Source of the DNA: Xenia sp. Carnegie-2017
Taxonomy: Eukaryota > Cnidaria > Anthozoa > Malacalcyonacea > Xeniidae
Length of the DNA: 64,000 nucleotides
Assembly: GCF_021976095.1 (NCBI RefSeq)
Contig: NW_025813482.1
Location: forward strand, 838,001 to 902,000
Reading direction: 5' to 3'
Made by a program: the position numbers and the translations under genes. Every line of letters starts with the position of its first letter. Within the stretch, counting starts at the first letter, position 1. The notes beneath the pieces are model-generated. The model did no database searches, was not told where the DNA came from, and saw nothing but the letters and a program-made list of their open reading frames with translations. Below, in pieces: positions 49,601 through 61,600 of this stretch.

Positions 49601-52600
49601 AGTCAAGCTCACTGTCTGAAGTGAATGTTTAATCGTTTCATAGTAATTTTCTAAAGCATGATAGAAACTAAACTACAATCAGATGGAATTTATGGAAATC
49701 TTTTACAAATTGATATGTTGACATGAATGCTGCTGTCCCAACTGTGAATTTTTTCAAGATGGTGAAAATTTTATTGATGAATTGTAAATGGTTGGCAAAG
49801 ACAATCTCGAGAGCGACATTTCAGTCTTTGATGTTCAAAAGCAAGCCAACATTGTTTTGAGTTTTCTCAGCAGAAATTTACATCTAAAATAGTAACTAAA
49901 GGACAACTGAAGTGTATGCACGAATGTAAAATGTCAAAGTCAATTTATGCAAGTATGTGATGCGATTTATGTCAATATGGCGTGATGTAAGCAGATTGAT
50001 GCTTCTAAAATTGTTGTTGCCGAAGGACTTTTAGCTATGATTTCTTTAGTTCTTGGTAAATCGTGGCCGTTATATGTTAGCGAAATCCTAAATTCCTGCA
50101 AATATATTTCAATGGACAAAAAATCTGTAGCCATAAGGCGCCATACTATTATTTACTTTATCATAAACAAATGTTTGGGGCTTTTCAGTTTATGATCATT
50201 GGTCATTCAATCATTGGACAGTTAAACTGCACATTGTTTAAGATTTGAGAAAACTAACATCGATTACATGAGAAGCTGTTTACTATAGCCTGTGATATCT
50301 GAGGCTTTTCTGATCGATGAAGCTTTTTATTTTGATAATTTGACTTGAATGATGTTAAACCTGAGTATTTCACATACATGAAATTTTGTCCCATGTCACA
50401 TATTGTCCCCTTTTCTAACTGAACAACTCATGTAGAGATGTCATGGTGTGTTGTTGATCTACGGCTCACCAGATTGTTTGTCATAAATTCCAAACGGCTA
50501 TTGATGTATGAAAAGCATTTTCTATAAAGTAAAAATGTGTTCCTATGTATGCAGATAAACCTTGAAATTTGGCAAAACAGCAAAGTATTTTTTATGATCA
50601 CTATGTAATTTTTTCTGATGATCATTATAATTTCTAAACTAAATTATTTCAGATTTACATTTAAATGAGCTTTGATCATATCAAGTTTTCACTCTGATAA
50701 TTTTTGCTTAATCTTTGGCAGAAAAAATTTTGAGTTTTTAGTCAAAAGGTGAATTTGCTGGCACTGATGTGCAGATGGGTAAAGGGTTACAATAAACTTG
50801 CATGGTTTGAAGTCTGAGCTTTTCTATATCTATGAACTGTCACTTGTAGTACCAAATTTCTAACTTAACTCATTACATAGAGGTTTGAATGGGGGTCTCT
50901 AGGGGGGGGGGTCTATGCCTGACAACTTGGTAGAAATTTTTAAAGACTATATCTGTTTTTGAATAGCATTATTGTAAAATAAATTTTATGTTCCTAGACA
51001 TGCTAATGAGCCATATATTTGGGATGATAATGAGCCTAAATATTTGGCAAAACATTCAAGTATTGTTCACTTCATTTTTTTTGAAAAAAACGTAAGCAAA
51101 ATGTGTTGTTTTTACGCAAAAACGATGCCTACAAAATACATTTTGTATTGCTCTAAAACGCTGAAAATGGCATTTCCAAGGCTCTGAAATTCAAAATTTC
51201 CCAGGAAAGAATGCCTCGGACCCCCCCAGGTGCGGAGCGCCTCCGGCGTTCCATAACTGATGTTAGAAAAATCCTAGATCCACTCCTGATTGACAGTGTT
51301 TTGAGCAGGAATTTTAAAGTTTTCAAACTTAACTAAATAGAAAACATGCTCTTAAACATATTTTAGATATCATAGACTATTTCTGCTTTAGGAAGAAAAA
51401 GTTTTTGGGAAATATTTTCACCGTTTTTACGGCCACACCTTCCGGAGTAAAGCGGCCACTTGTGTAGTTCTGAACACTGGATTTCTGAAATACTTCAAGC
51501 CATTGATTTTTTTGTGTTTATTTAAGCTAAAAAAGATGCAAAACTTGTCAGACAACAAACTATGGAATGTTACCCCCAAATAAAAATGTTCTAGATCCAC
51601 ATTATATGATTTGTAAAACCTTACAAATAGCCAACTATAGTATGTCCTGGCGTTATTACCTTTATAAATATAAAACACACTAGCACATTAGAAACCATGT
51701 ATTTAACAACAACCTTATATTAATTTAATGAATATACTGTATAACAACTGTGTTAACATACTTTGAGGCATATGGCTCAACTCTTAGCCATTTAGTATAA
51801 AGCAGGCAGTGGGGTTCTGAAAAGAATATTACTGGGGGCAACCATTTTCCACATAAATTGCTCCCTTCCTTCCAAACATAATACTTAATAAATGAGGGCC
51901 AAACGCTAGAACCATGATACGTTCGAGTCATACCATGTGGGTCTGAGGAAATGCTTCCATAGAAAGCTTTTAAATTAAGAAGCCATGAAATTTTATTTTG
52001 TTGTCTTTGGCAGATGAAATTGTATCTGTATTTTAAATAGGTTTCATTAACCCATCATCAAAATTTAACGTCCTATATTCCCTTCTTCGTCTTTAGAAGA
52101 ACAATAGGTAGGGGCGCAATATCCTACTGCCCCTCTGCCAGCATGCCATTGGGAGTAGATATAAATCATCAAATATACAATATTGAACTTAGCTTTCTAG
52201 TCAGCGGTGGTGTCATGCCACTAGAGCTCTACGTAACATCTAGTTTCACAAAACTAAAATTTTCGTCGTTTCCATGGTGAAGATCAAATCCATTAAATTT
52301 ATCATCATCATCATGTTTTTGCAACCTTTCTCATCATCATCATCATCTTCGACCACTGTATTCTGGCAATTACAGCAAAAACATCAAAAAGTGCATTTTT
52401 AGTAAGTCTTTTTGTAAACACATGGTCGAGCATTCAGTCTTAGAACTACATTTACAATTAGATTCAAACAAACGTTGATGACTCAAGATATGCCCTTTTC
52501 ATGCTGGGCTAATATTTCCATGATGTATTGCCTCCAAAATGAAATAGCCAAGTCCAACTTATACATACCACCGGCTCCTCAAACTTTGAATCCTTATCCT

Positions 52601-55600
52601 GAGTGTAAGTGTTGTAAGGCTGAACGCTCGACCATGCAAAAGGGCCTAATTTCAAATGGACCTATTTGTACTCCTCTATTAATTGCCTGAATGCACCTTA
52701 GAAATGACGATGATGATGATTTTAGTGCTAGATGTCAATTACAAAGCGAATAGATTGACTTAATGCTGATTAAAAAGCCGGGATCAATATTTTATATTTT
52801 GCAGTTAATCCCTATACCATACTATACCATAACCCCAGAACATACTATAGTTGGCTCTTTGTAAGGTTTTACAAATCATATAATGTGGAGTTAGAACAAT
52901 TCTATTTGGGGGTAACATTCCATAGTTTGCTGTCTGCCAAGATTTGCATCTTTTTCAGCTTGAACACAAAAAAATCAATGGCTCGGAGTATTTCAGAAAT
53001 ACAGTGTTCAGAACTACACAAGTGTCCGCTTTACTCCGGAAGGTGTGGCTGTAAAATCGGTGACAATATTTCCCAAAAACTTTTTCTTCCTAAAGCAGAA
53101 ATAGTCTATGATATCTAAAATATGTTTAAAAGTATGTTTTCTATTTATTTCAGTTTGAAAACTTTAAAATTCCTGCTCAAAACACTGTCAAACGCCATCC
53201 AAAGATTCCTGGTTGAAGCTTGCCTGAACAGCGGATTGTTGGGAAACTTCATTTAGATATGATTGTAAAACTGCAAAATCTGCATTTTATGTCGTATCCT
53301 AGATCAAGTATCCGTGAAATTACGTAATCAAAATGGCGTTTATCGATTGCGAAAGACATCAAGTCATTGAAATTTTAATGGTGAAATACTCAAAAACTGC
53401 GGGTCTTTGTAGGTGGAAACAAGTGAATTATCACTTTCTATGATCTTTTCTACTTATCTGTCGTTTTAAAATGTAGCGCCCAAATTATTCGGGAACTACA
53501 TTTTAACGATATATAAGTAGAATATATAATCCAATCAGAGCAATGAAACTGAGTTATAATCAGCCACAGAATGTGGCCCAAAGTGCACATGTCAGAAATT
53601 GAGACTTGATATCATTGGAATCGCCTTAAAACGTAGATTACCAAAACCATAATCAAACTTTAAATCGAGCTTGTTTTTGAGGAGTAAAAAGGCAACGAAA
53701 GTGAAAAATTTCGTAAAAAGTTTTGAAGTCCGTGAAACGGTAAAAGTTTTGAAGTCCGTGAAAGTGGGAACTGGTGATTAATACGTCACAATAGGAATCG
53801 TTGTATTACTCTCTATAGTATAAACACATAGGGAGCGACTAGATTTACCAGGGAAATCGTCTGAGGATGTTCTCAATTTATGTCAAGTTCACAGACAGAA
53901 ATCTTCTGTTGACAAAGAGTCGACTCGCAGTGGAATTATATTACTGGGCCATATGAAATAAGCAAGGAAAGTAAAACCATGTGGCGCATTCATCCCTATT
54001 CTATGTAGACGTAGCAATCAACCCAAAATTTTGTTATTTGTTTCAACAGTGAAATTTGCTTGACAGACATTCATGATAAACCTTCGTTCACAACTAAGCA
54101 TCCTTCCTTCATTAGTTTATATGCCTAGATATATCAACCCTTTGTTTAGAGGCAGGTAAGGGGTTGTTTACATGATCCCGGGTAGCCGTACACAAATGAA
54201 GGAACAGTATACTCCAACATGTACAGGAGTTTGCAAGTATACATTAGTCCTATTTTCAGTTTGCTATTTTGGGCAGACACAGCACAATATTTACCCTCAT
54301 ATAACATTACGCGCCGCGCGGGTGCTGTGGTGAAGATAATTTTACAACATGCTTTTTTCAAAGTAAGATTTATTTATTGTTATACTTTCAGAAGCACAGC
54401 TTACCGCTGCTTGTGCTTATGCTTTACGGCATATAGCGGGCTACGTTAATACTACCAAGTATACCACTCTAAAATTTCATAACTAATTGTAATATAAATA
54501 ACATTAAATCAGCGTATTTTAAAAAGCTAATTAGGTTGGATGTTAATCGAGACATTTAAAAAATAACTGCGAAACCCTCTATTGTAAATGCACGGAACAA
54601 AATCAATAAATGGTCATTTTTTGTGTCAGATCACACTTTGCTCAATTTTAGTGCACGAGAGCAACCCAAAATTTACGTCTTATTTTAGCTTTGAGTATAA
54701 AACGGTATAAATGTGGTAAAATTTCTTTGTCTGTGTTTATGACATTCGAACAACCTACCACAACAATATAGTTTTGAATTTCTCAGTTTTGCTGGCCTTT
54801 TGCTAGGTATTTGCTTTGATAAAATAGCTCATATATATATATAATAGGATTTCCATTCATAAAAATAGGACGAGTTTCTATTGTGACGTTGATTTCATAA
54901 TTCGTACCAGTCTCATTTGTACAGTTTTCTGATTTTAAACTTCAAGAAAATCGATGTTTAAGCGATCATAGCAGAAAAACTATGATTCCAATTTAAATTT
55001 TGTTTTAGAACTTAATAACTCATTTTGACTATCGATTTCTGAAATGTAAAGTCTCATTTTCTGACATAGGCACTTAAATTGCTACTCTAAGTTTCTTGCG
55101 TTATCACATAGCTAGCATGGAACACTTACAACTTTTGAGACTTTCCTAAACCCATTAAACTTATACATTTACGTGGAAAACAAATTCACTAAATACATTG
55201 TCACACTGCGACACATGCATGTCGCAGAGCAATAAATCGACGTATTGATGATTGATCTATCTTGTTCATGCACTGGTGTGAATTATATTAATTGAATGCC
55301 TTCCTTACGTCCCATTTCGCTGGCCATTTAACTCAGAATAAATTCTCTTCCTAAAAAAGTCTGTGAAAGTTCATTTTTAAGAGCCTACTCCAGGCAATGC
55401 CATAATGAAGGGCATATTACGTACTGCACCATCGATCAGAATTTGTTTTTGGTATTACACGTTCTTAATAGAATTATTTATCCATGGCCATATTGAAAGT
55501 TATATGTTGGCAATTATATTTATAATTATTGGTTACTTTTTGTACGTATATGTATATATGGTTGGATGGTTTTGATTCTTTAACAGTTCAATGCGACTGT

Positions 55601-58600
55601 TGTGCGGGATGCTGGATCACGATTGAAGACACGATGGGACTGAATTTAATTTGAATATAATTTGACAAAGATATTTACAATGTCGTGACTTTTGACGACA
55701 AACGTTGGTTTGTTACCGCGAGTACTAATATCAAAAATGCGTACCCAATACGTTTCTTCAAGACTTCAACTCAATACGTTACAATGCGTTAATCAAATTC
55801 GATAAAATGCAACCATCAAAAATGCGTAAATGCGTCCAAAAAATTGTGTATCGAAACAGCGTTTGCAGCCTCTATATATACTAAACATTCTACAAAATAA
55901 ATTTATTAAGTTCCTTCTTCCCACGATTGGAAAGTAGGTCTTCCTGCCAATTGCATGTGCGTAATTTACAGTGGCGTAGCTAGCGGTCCCGCTACTCCCG
56001 CCCGGCGGGAGTAGAAATTTCCCAAAAAAATAATAAATATTCTATTTGGACATAAGATATACATTATTTCACGAACAATTTGTAATATTATGTTTTATTC
56101 GTTCATATTTACGCTTTTATTAGGTGGTTCGTAATCGTAATACAGCAAAATCTCAAGATTTGTTATGTAACCTAGCAACCGCCTTTTCTCGCACATTGCA
56201 TACTCGCGCGATTCTCCACGTATTCCGCCCATCTTCAGAGGGCGGAACATACAATATAATTCTATATAAGAAGTTTTGAATTCTGGTTGGCTAAGGGACT
56301 TGACGCATGCTCAAATCTGCTGTTTTTATAGTCGAACTCCCGCTATTTTAAATTGGCGGAGGTTGTAATTAATACGAGTACAGCGATTAGTGATTGTCAA
56401 ATTACGTGTCATTGTCGGTATTAATTTTCCATTGTGTTTACTCTCAAATTGCTATTTTGTATTTGTGTATGACACAATGGCTTCAAGTGCGACTGCGATT
56501 TGCTCAACTGATGTTGATTTAGTAAATAGCTTATTAGCTAAACCGTTCTCTGCTCGATCGTCGGTCGAACAGAATGTTATCGTTCATGAACGGCCTACTC
56601 CTGATTTAACTATCCAAAATAAGGGAAGAGCATTTCAGAGAGTTTGGTATGAGGCAAAGGACTGGCTGTGTGGCAGTACAACCTTGCAGAAAGTGTTTTG
56701 TTGGCCATGTCTAATGTTTTCCCCAAAAACATCGCCATCGTGGACTAAGAATGGCTACAACGATATGCGGAGTATTATGTCTGATGCTAAGAAGCATGAA
56801 AAATCTAAATCGCATTTGACTGCATTTAAGACATGGAAAACGTATGGAGCTAGTGAACGAATTGATTGTCTTATGTCCCTCGCTAGAAGAAATGAGATTC
56901 AGCGTCACAATGAGGAGGTAAGACAAAATCGAGAAATTTTAAAACTGTTACTGAGGCCGTGCTGTATTTGTCAAAGCAAGAGTTGCCATTTAGAGGTCAC
57001 AATGAGTCCGAAGGTAGCTTGAACAAAGGTAATTATAGAGAGTTGCTCGAATGTTTTGCTAAGTTTGATTCTGTATTTGAGCGTCGACTGCACAGTAGAC
57101 TAGCAGAATCTGATATAGTTGGTGACAGAAGATTTACTGGAGTCTCCCCAGAAATTCAAAATGGTCTTATCAGCTGTCTTGATTCAATTATTGAAGATGA
57201 AATCAGAAAGGAAATAAATGATTGCACATTTATGAGTATTCAGGTTGATGAAGCATCTGATGTCTCCACCAAAGAGCAGCTAAGTGTTATTGCTCGGTTT
57301 GACAAAGCAAGTGAAATTATGGAGAGGCAATTAGGATTTGTGGATGTAAGTATGAACAGAAATGCCACAGCAATATCACAAGTTGTCAAAGATAAACTTG
57401 GTGAGTATTCTAATATAAAAGAAAAACTGGTTTTACAAACATATGATGGTGCTTCTGTCATGTCTGGCCATATCAATGGTGTTCAAGCATTGGTTCGACA
57501 AGAGTATCCTTTTGCTCATTTTGTTCATTGTGCAGCTCATAGATTGAACCTGGTCCTATGCCAGTCAGCCTCATCAATTTCTCCTGTTAAAATCTTTTTA
57601 TTAATATAGCTACATTCAGCACATTTACAAGCAATGCCCCAAAAGAAAAGCTTTTCTCACATCTAACAACCTTGAGTTTCCTGCCCTGGTGAAACAAGAT
57701 GGTATTATCGCTCTAGATTAATCAATGTATTGCACAAAACTATGAAAAACTTTTAGATATTTTTGAGGGGTACTTGAACAACCAGCTGGGTGGGATGATG
57801 AGTCATTAAGTAAAATAAGTGGCTTACTGCATTATCTTGATAGCTTTCTCTTTTGTTTTCTAGTGTGTGTTTTTTACAGGATTTTAGAACAGTCCACAAT
57901 TTTGTATTCCATTCTTCAAAATAGGAAACCCATTTTAACTATGGCATAAGCAAGATTGACAATTTCAAGCAGTTTATTGTGTCACTTCGCACAGATCAAG
58001 CTTTCACCGAGTTTTACCAAACTGCACTAGAAAAGTAGGCCCACCAGCAACCAGAGCAGATAGTAGATACAATTACAAACAGCTTTATTTTGAGATTATT
58101 GATTCCATTAAAGGCATGTTAAGTGAACGATTTCAAGATATTAATCAGTTCGAGTTTTTAGACCTTGTAAATCCTAAACTATTTACTACATGGAAGGGCA
58201 TAGTTCCACAGGAGAAGATCAATCTTCTCAAAGATAAGTATAGTCCTCTTTTGACATCCAAACTTTGGAGAGTCAACTTTCCTTCATTTACAACGACAAG
58301 GACTTTCACAAAGAGTGCAGTAATGAGGTTCTTAAATACATCTTCAAATTTAATCTCCAGTCGAGTTTAGGTCAAGTGGTAAATTTGTTAAAATTGAATG
58401 GTGTGTTGGCAGTGGCAAGTGCTTCAGTAGAGAGGTTTTTCTTGCTTAAAAGGGTAAAAGCTATTTAAGAAATAGAATGGGTCAAGGTCGGCTTAGCTCT
58501 TTGTGTAGAATATCTATTCACAAAGATATCATTGAAAAGAAAGAGGAATCAGAGGTGTTGCATAACGAGGTGGTTGAAAATTTGTAGAAAAACCCAGGAG

Positions 58601-61600
58601 GCTGGCCTTTCTTTATAAATGATGAGTATAGTATGTGTTTTGATATTTGTTCGTATAATACATGGTACTTCATTGAGAAAATTAAGCATAACTTTAAAGA
58701 ATAAAGCCATCCCTGTCTACTTGCCCCAATCTAAACAAGTTTAAACTAACAAGTAGAATGCTAAGAAAAATCTCTCTATGCACTTTAGAAGTGTCGTATA
58801 CTATATTATTTTTGTGCTAATACAAATTTCTTCTGTTTATGCAGGGGCAGTGATGAGTAAATTATGTTTTAGGGGACAATTGTCTCCTGCGTAACGTTTC
58901 TCTGAGCCACCTTTAGTACCTTTTTAACTAGTTGCAGTTTCAACGATTGCCACATTAAGAATGCAGCTAACAAAAATGGTTTTTTATAAATTATTGTACA
59001 ACAAATAATTCGCCCTCGAAATCGCAGGAAATGCTGTTTCCAAGGCTCTGGATTTCAAAATTTTCCGGGGGAGCATGCCCCCGGACCCCCCTAGTGGGGT
59101 CCCGCCTCCGGCGCGAGATAGATTGGCGGGAGTGACTATTTTTCCTAGCTACGCCACTGGTAATTTAACGTATAAAGTTTCCATTTTACTATACTCTTAC
59201 GTCTTTGTATTGTTCGTGCTTACAGCAAGAGAATAATACTTCTCTTGTTTTTGTTATTTATCTTCCCATATACTATTTTATACTAATAAGTTTTACACCC
59301 CCTATATCATTATTGACACACACAAACATATATTACCCAAAAACATCACTTTTCACAACAATGAGCGAATGGTTTACTAAGGACAGCTATTAAAAAATTA
59401 AAGAATTATATTTAACGCAATGTTTCATCTCCACCCAAGACCAATAGGAGAAATTAGTAAAAGTATGTACTTATATTCAAATGCAGATCACATTTAATAA
59501 TGTAGTTATATAGTTAATGAATTGCAGCCGGTTAAGTTTGAGGAATTCAAAAAAAATTAAAACAAGTTTCCGCGGGTAATTGTCTTTCTGATTCATTTCT
59601 TGTCTGGTAAACAAGGACGCCTGAACGTCGATGATAGGAATGGGGAAAATATTCGTAGTCACAGCTCTAAAGAACAATTGATTTCAAAAGAAAGTAATCA
59701 GGGAAAATACGTATGTATATGAATATTTTCCCCCTTCAATTATCGACGTTTCGGCGTCCCTGCTGGTAAATCATTAACCTTTCAATTCAATATTTGTAAT
59801 TGTCTTTGCTGATTTACGTTTGCATTTAAGTAAAAGCACCAAAATTTTTGTTAATAATAATATTTTAGATGCTTACTACAATAAAACAACTGGTGTAGTC
59901 ACAGACCAATTACGTGCATGGTTGACAAAAAATATCTATGATGATGTCAATTGGGATATCAAACAATGGGATCGTTGGATAAGAATTTGGAGTCAATTCA
60001 CTTTGGAAAGCTTTCTCGAGAGTAATTTGGAGGCAATACTTGCAAAAGTCAAGGGCTGTGATCGAGATGATCTGGATTTGATCACTCTTGGAAATCTTCT
60101 TCCTTGGTCCAATGATGCACTCCGTGGTTACTCCGTATCTTCCTATACTGAGCAGCTCGATCAATCTTTAGTTCAATATTTGCGTGACCAGCTTGGAGGA
60201 TGGTGGTCTGAAAATATGCATTGTTTGATTGGAGGAATGGAAACATTGCCAAAAGCTTTCTTTAGCGACAATGAAGAAGACAACAAGTTAGATAAAAACA
60301 CTGACATCGCACTCAATCAACAAGTATCAAAAATTGCTTACACTTTCTACAAAGATGATCCCAATATGGACTCTGTAACTATAACATGTTACTCAGCGGG
60401 AGAGAATAAGGAAATAAAATACCAAGGCAAAGTAAGACATTATATTTTTCTGAACGCATACAATTTCAATAAACAATTTTTCTTGGCTAGTGACTGCATA
60501 TCTGCTACGTAGTTTTATGATTGTAATCAACATTAGCTATATTATACCAGCGAAAAATTGTTTCTTTTCAACATTTTGCTTGCCAAATTAAATGCAAAGT
60601 GAGTTTTTGGCAGTGATGGGAATCTCTACATATAATAAATGGAGGGTAAATTTACACGTTGAAAATTGTGATCAACTTGTTTATTCAAGAAATAGGAGAT
60701 GTTTACTGTGTTTGCACAGGCTTATGCAAACCGAAGCGACTTCTTGGAGAACTCAAGAGCTGATCATTGGAAACCATTGAACTAAAATATATGGAAGGCT
60801 GCGTTGATCTCAAAATTTACGACCGTATAGACGAGCTAAGAACCTTCAAAAATAAAAAAAAAATTGTTTTTGCCTTAATTTGGCAAACAAAACTTTTCAC
60901 ATGAGATTTAACATCAAATATGCACAATTTTTTACAATTTACATTTTCATAAGTGAAGCCACAGCCACCCATAACAAGAAAACAGTTTGCTATAGTTGTT
61001 TGTATTTCTGTGTCTATAAATATGCCAAAAACTAAAGCGCCTTGTTCCATAGTAGCAACAATTTTGTGCAAGATACATACAAACTTCATATACCAAGAAA
61101 ACGAAAGGAAAAACCATTTGCGAATGTGAGTTGAAGGAAAAACACTCGGAAAACGGTTTGATTTCCTGACGATACAATTTGAAACGATTTGTTTTTTACT
61201 GATATAAGCTATAAACGTTAAAGGCAACCCGTACAAAACAGCAAGGACGAGAAAAAATGCAAGCTTCGTTTCAGGTCAAATAATGCCATACGGGCTCGGT
61301 CAAATATTTTTTTGTAAACACCTCGAGCTCGGTTATTAATGGTTATTAATATATCTTTGTAAATCTTATTGTCGGGTGATTCTATTTGATTTACTTTGAT
61401 ATATTATGACTTGTCAAAGACTACGATTTTGGAGGCATAATTCTCGACATCTTTTCTACTATGATTCTTTACGTTTAAATTGATGTTTTAACAAGTCTCG
61501 CGTAACGTGTAACCTCGCGTGTGTATTACACGCAATTTGACATCCTGGCCACTGCTTCAGACACGCAAATTGGTTTCAAACATGAATAAACGTTTTGACT

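Larger units (their letters stand above)
42494..55774. mobile_element. giant inverted-repeat element with nested insertions, in intron 3
   Basis: The left arm is 42494-43400, continued at 49121-49131 and 51297-51660. The right arm is 52827-53480, continued at 55419-55774. Matching landmarks: TTGAGTTGAAGTCTTGAAGA at the outer ends, CGTGATCCAGCATCCCGCAC, CCATGGCCATATTGAAAGTT (inverted), CAATCCGCTGTTCAGGCA, TTTGGATGGC(A/G)TTTGACAG and TGTTTTGAGCAGGAATTTTA. Two transposons split the left arm; removing each with one copy of its target duplication restores TTTGGATG-GC-TTTGACAG-TGTTTTGAGC exactly as in the right arm. The spacer 51661-52826 has no coding. No terminal duplication was found, so a foldback transposon and a genomic inverted duplication are both possible. 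Confidence 0.8.

Noticed and set aside
60817-61236. 139-codon - strand frame in intron 4
   Set aside because: Hydrophobic and lysine-rich with no domain; lies antisense in an intron with no splice or promoter support.
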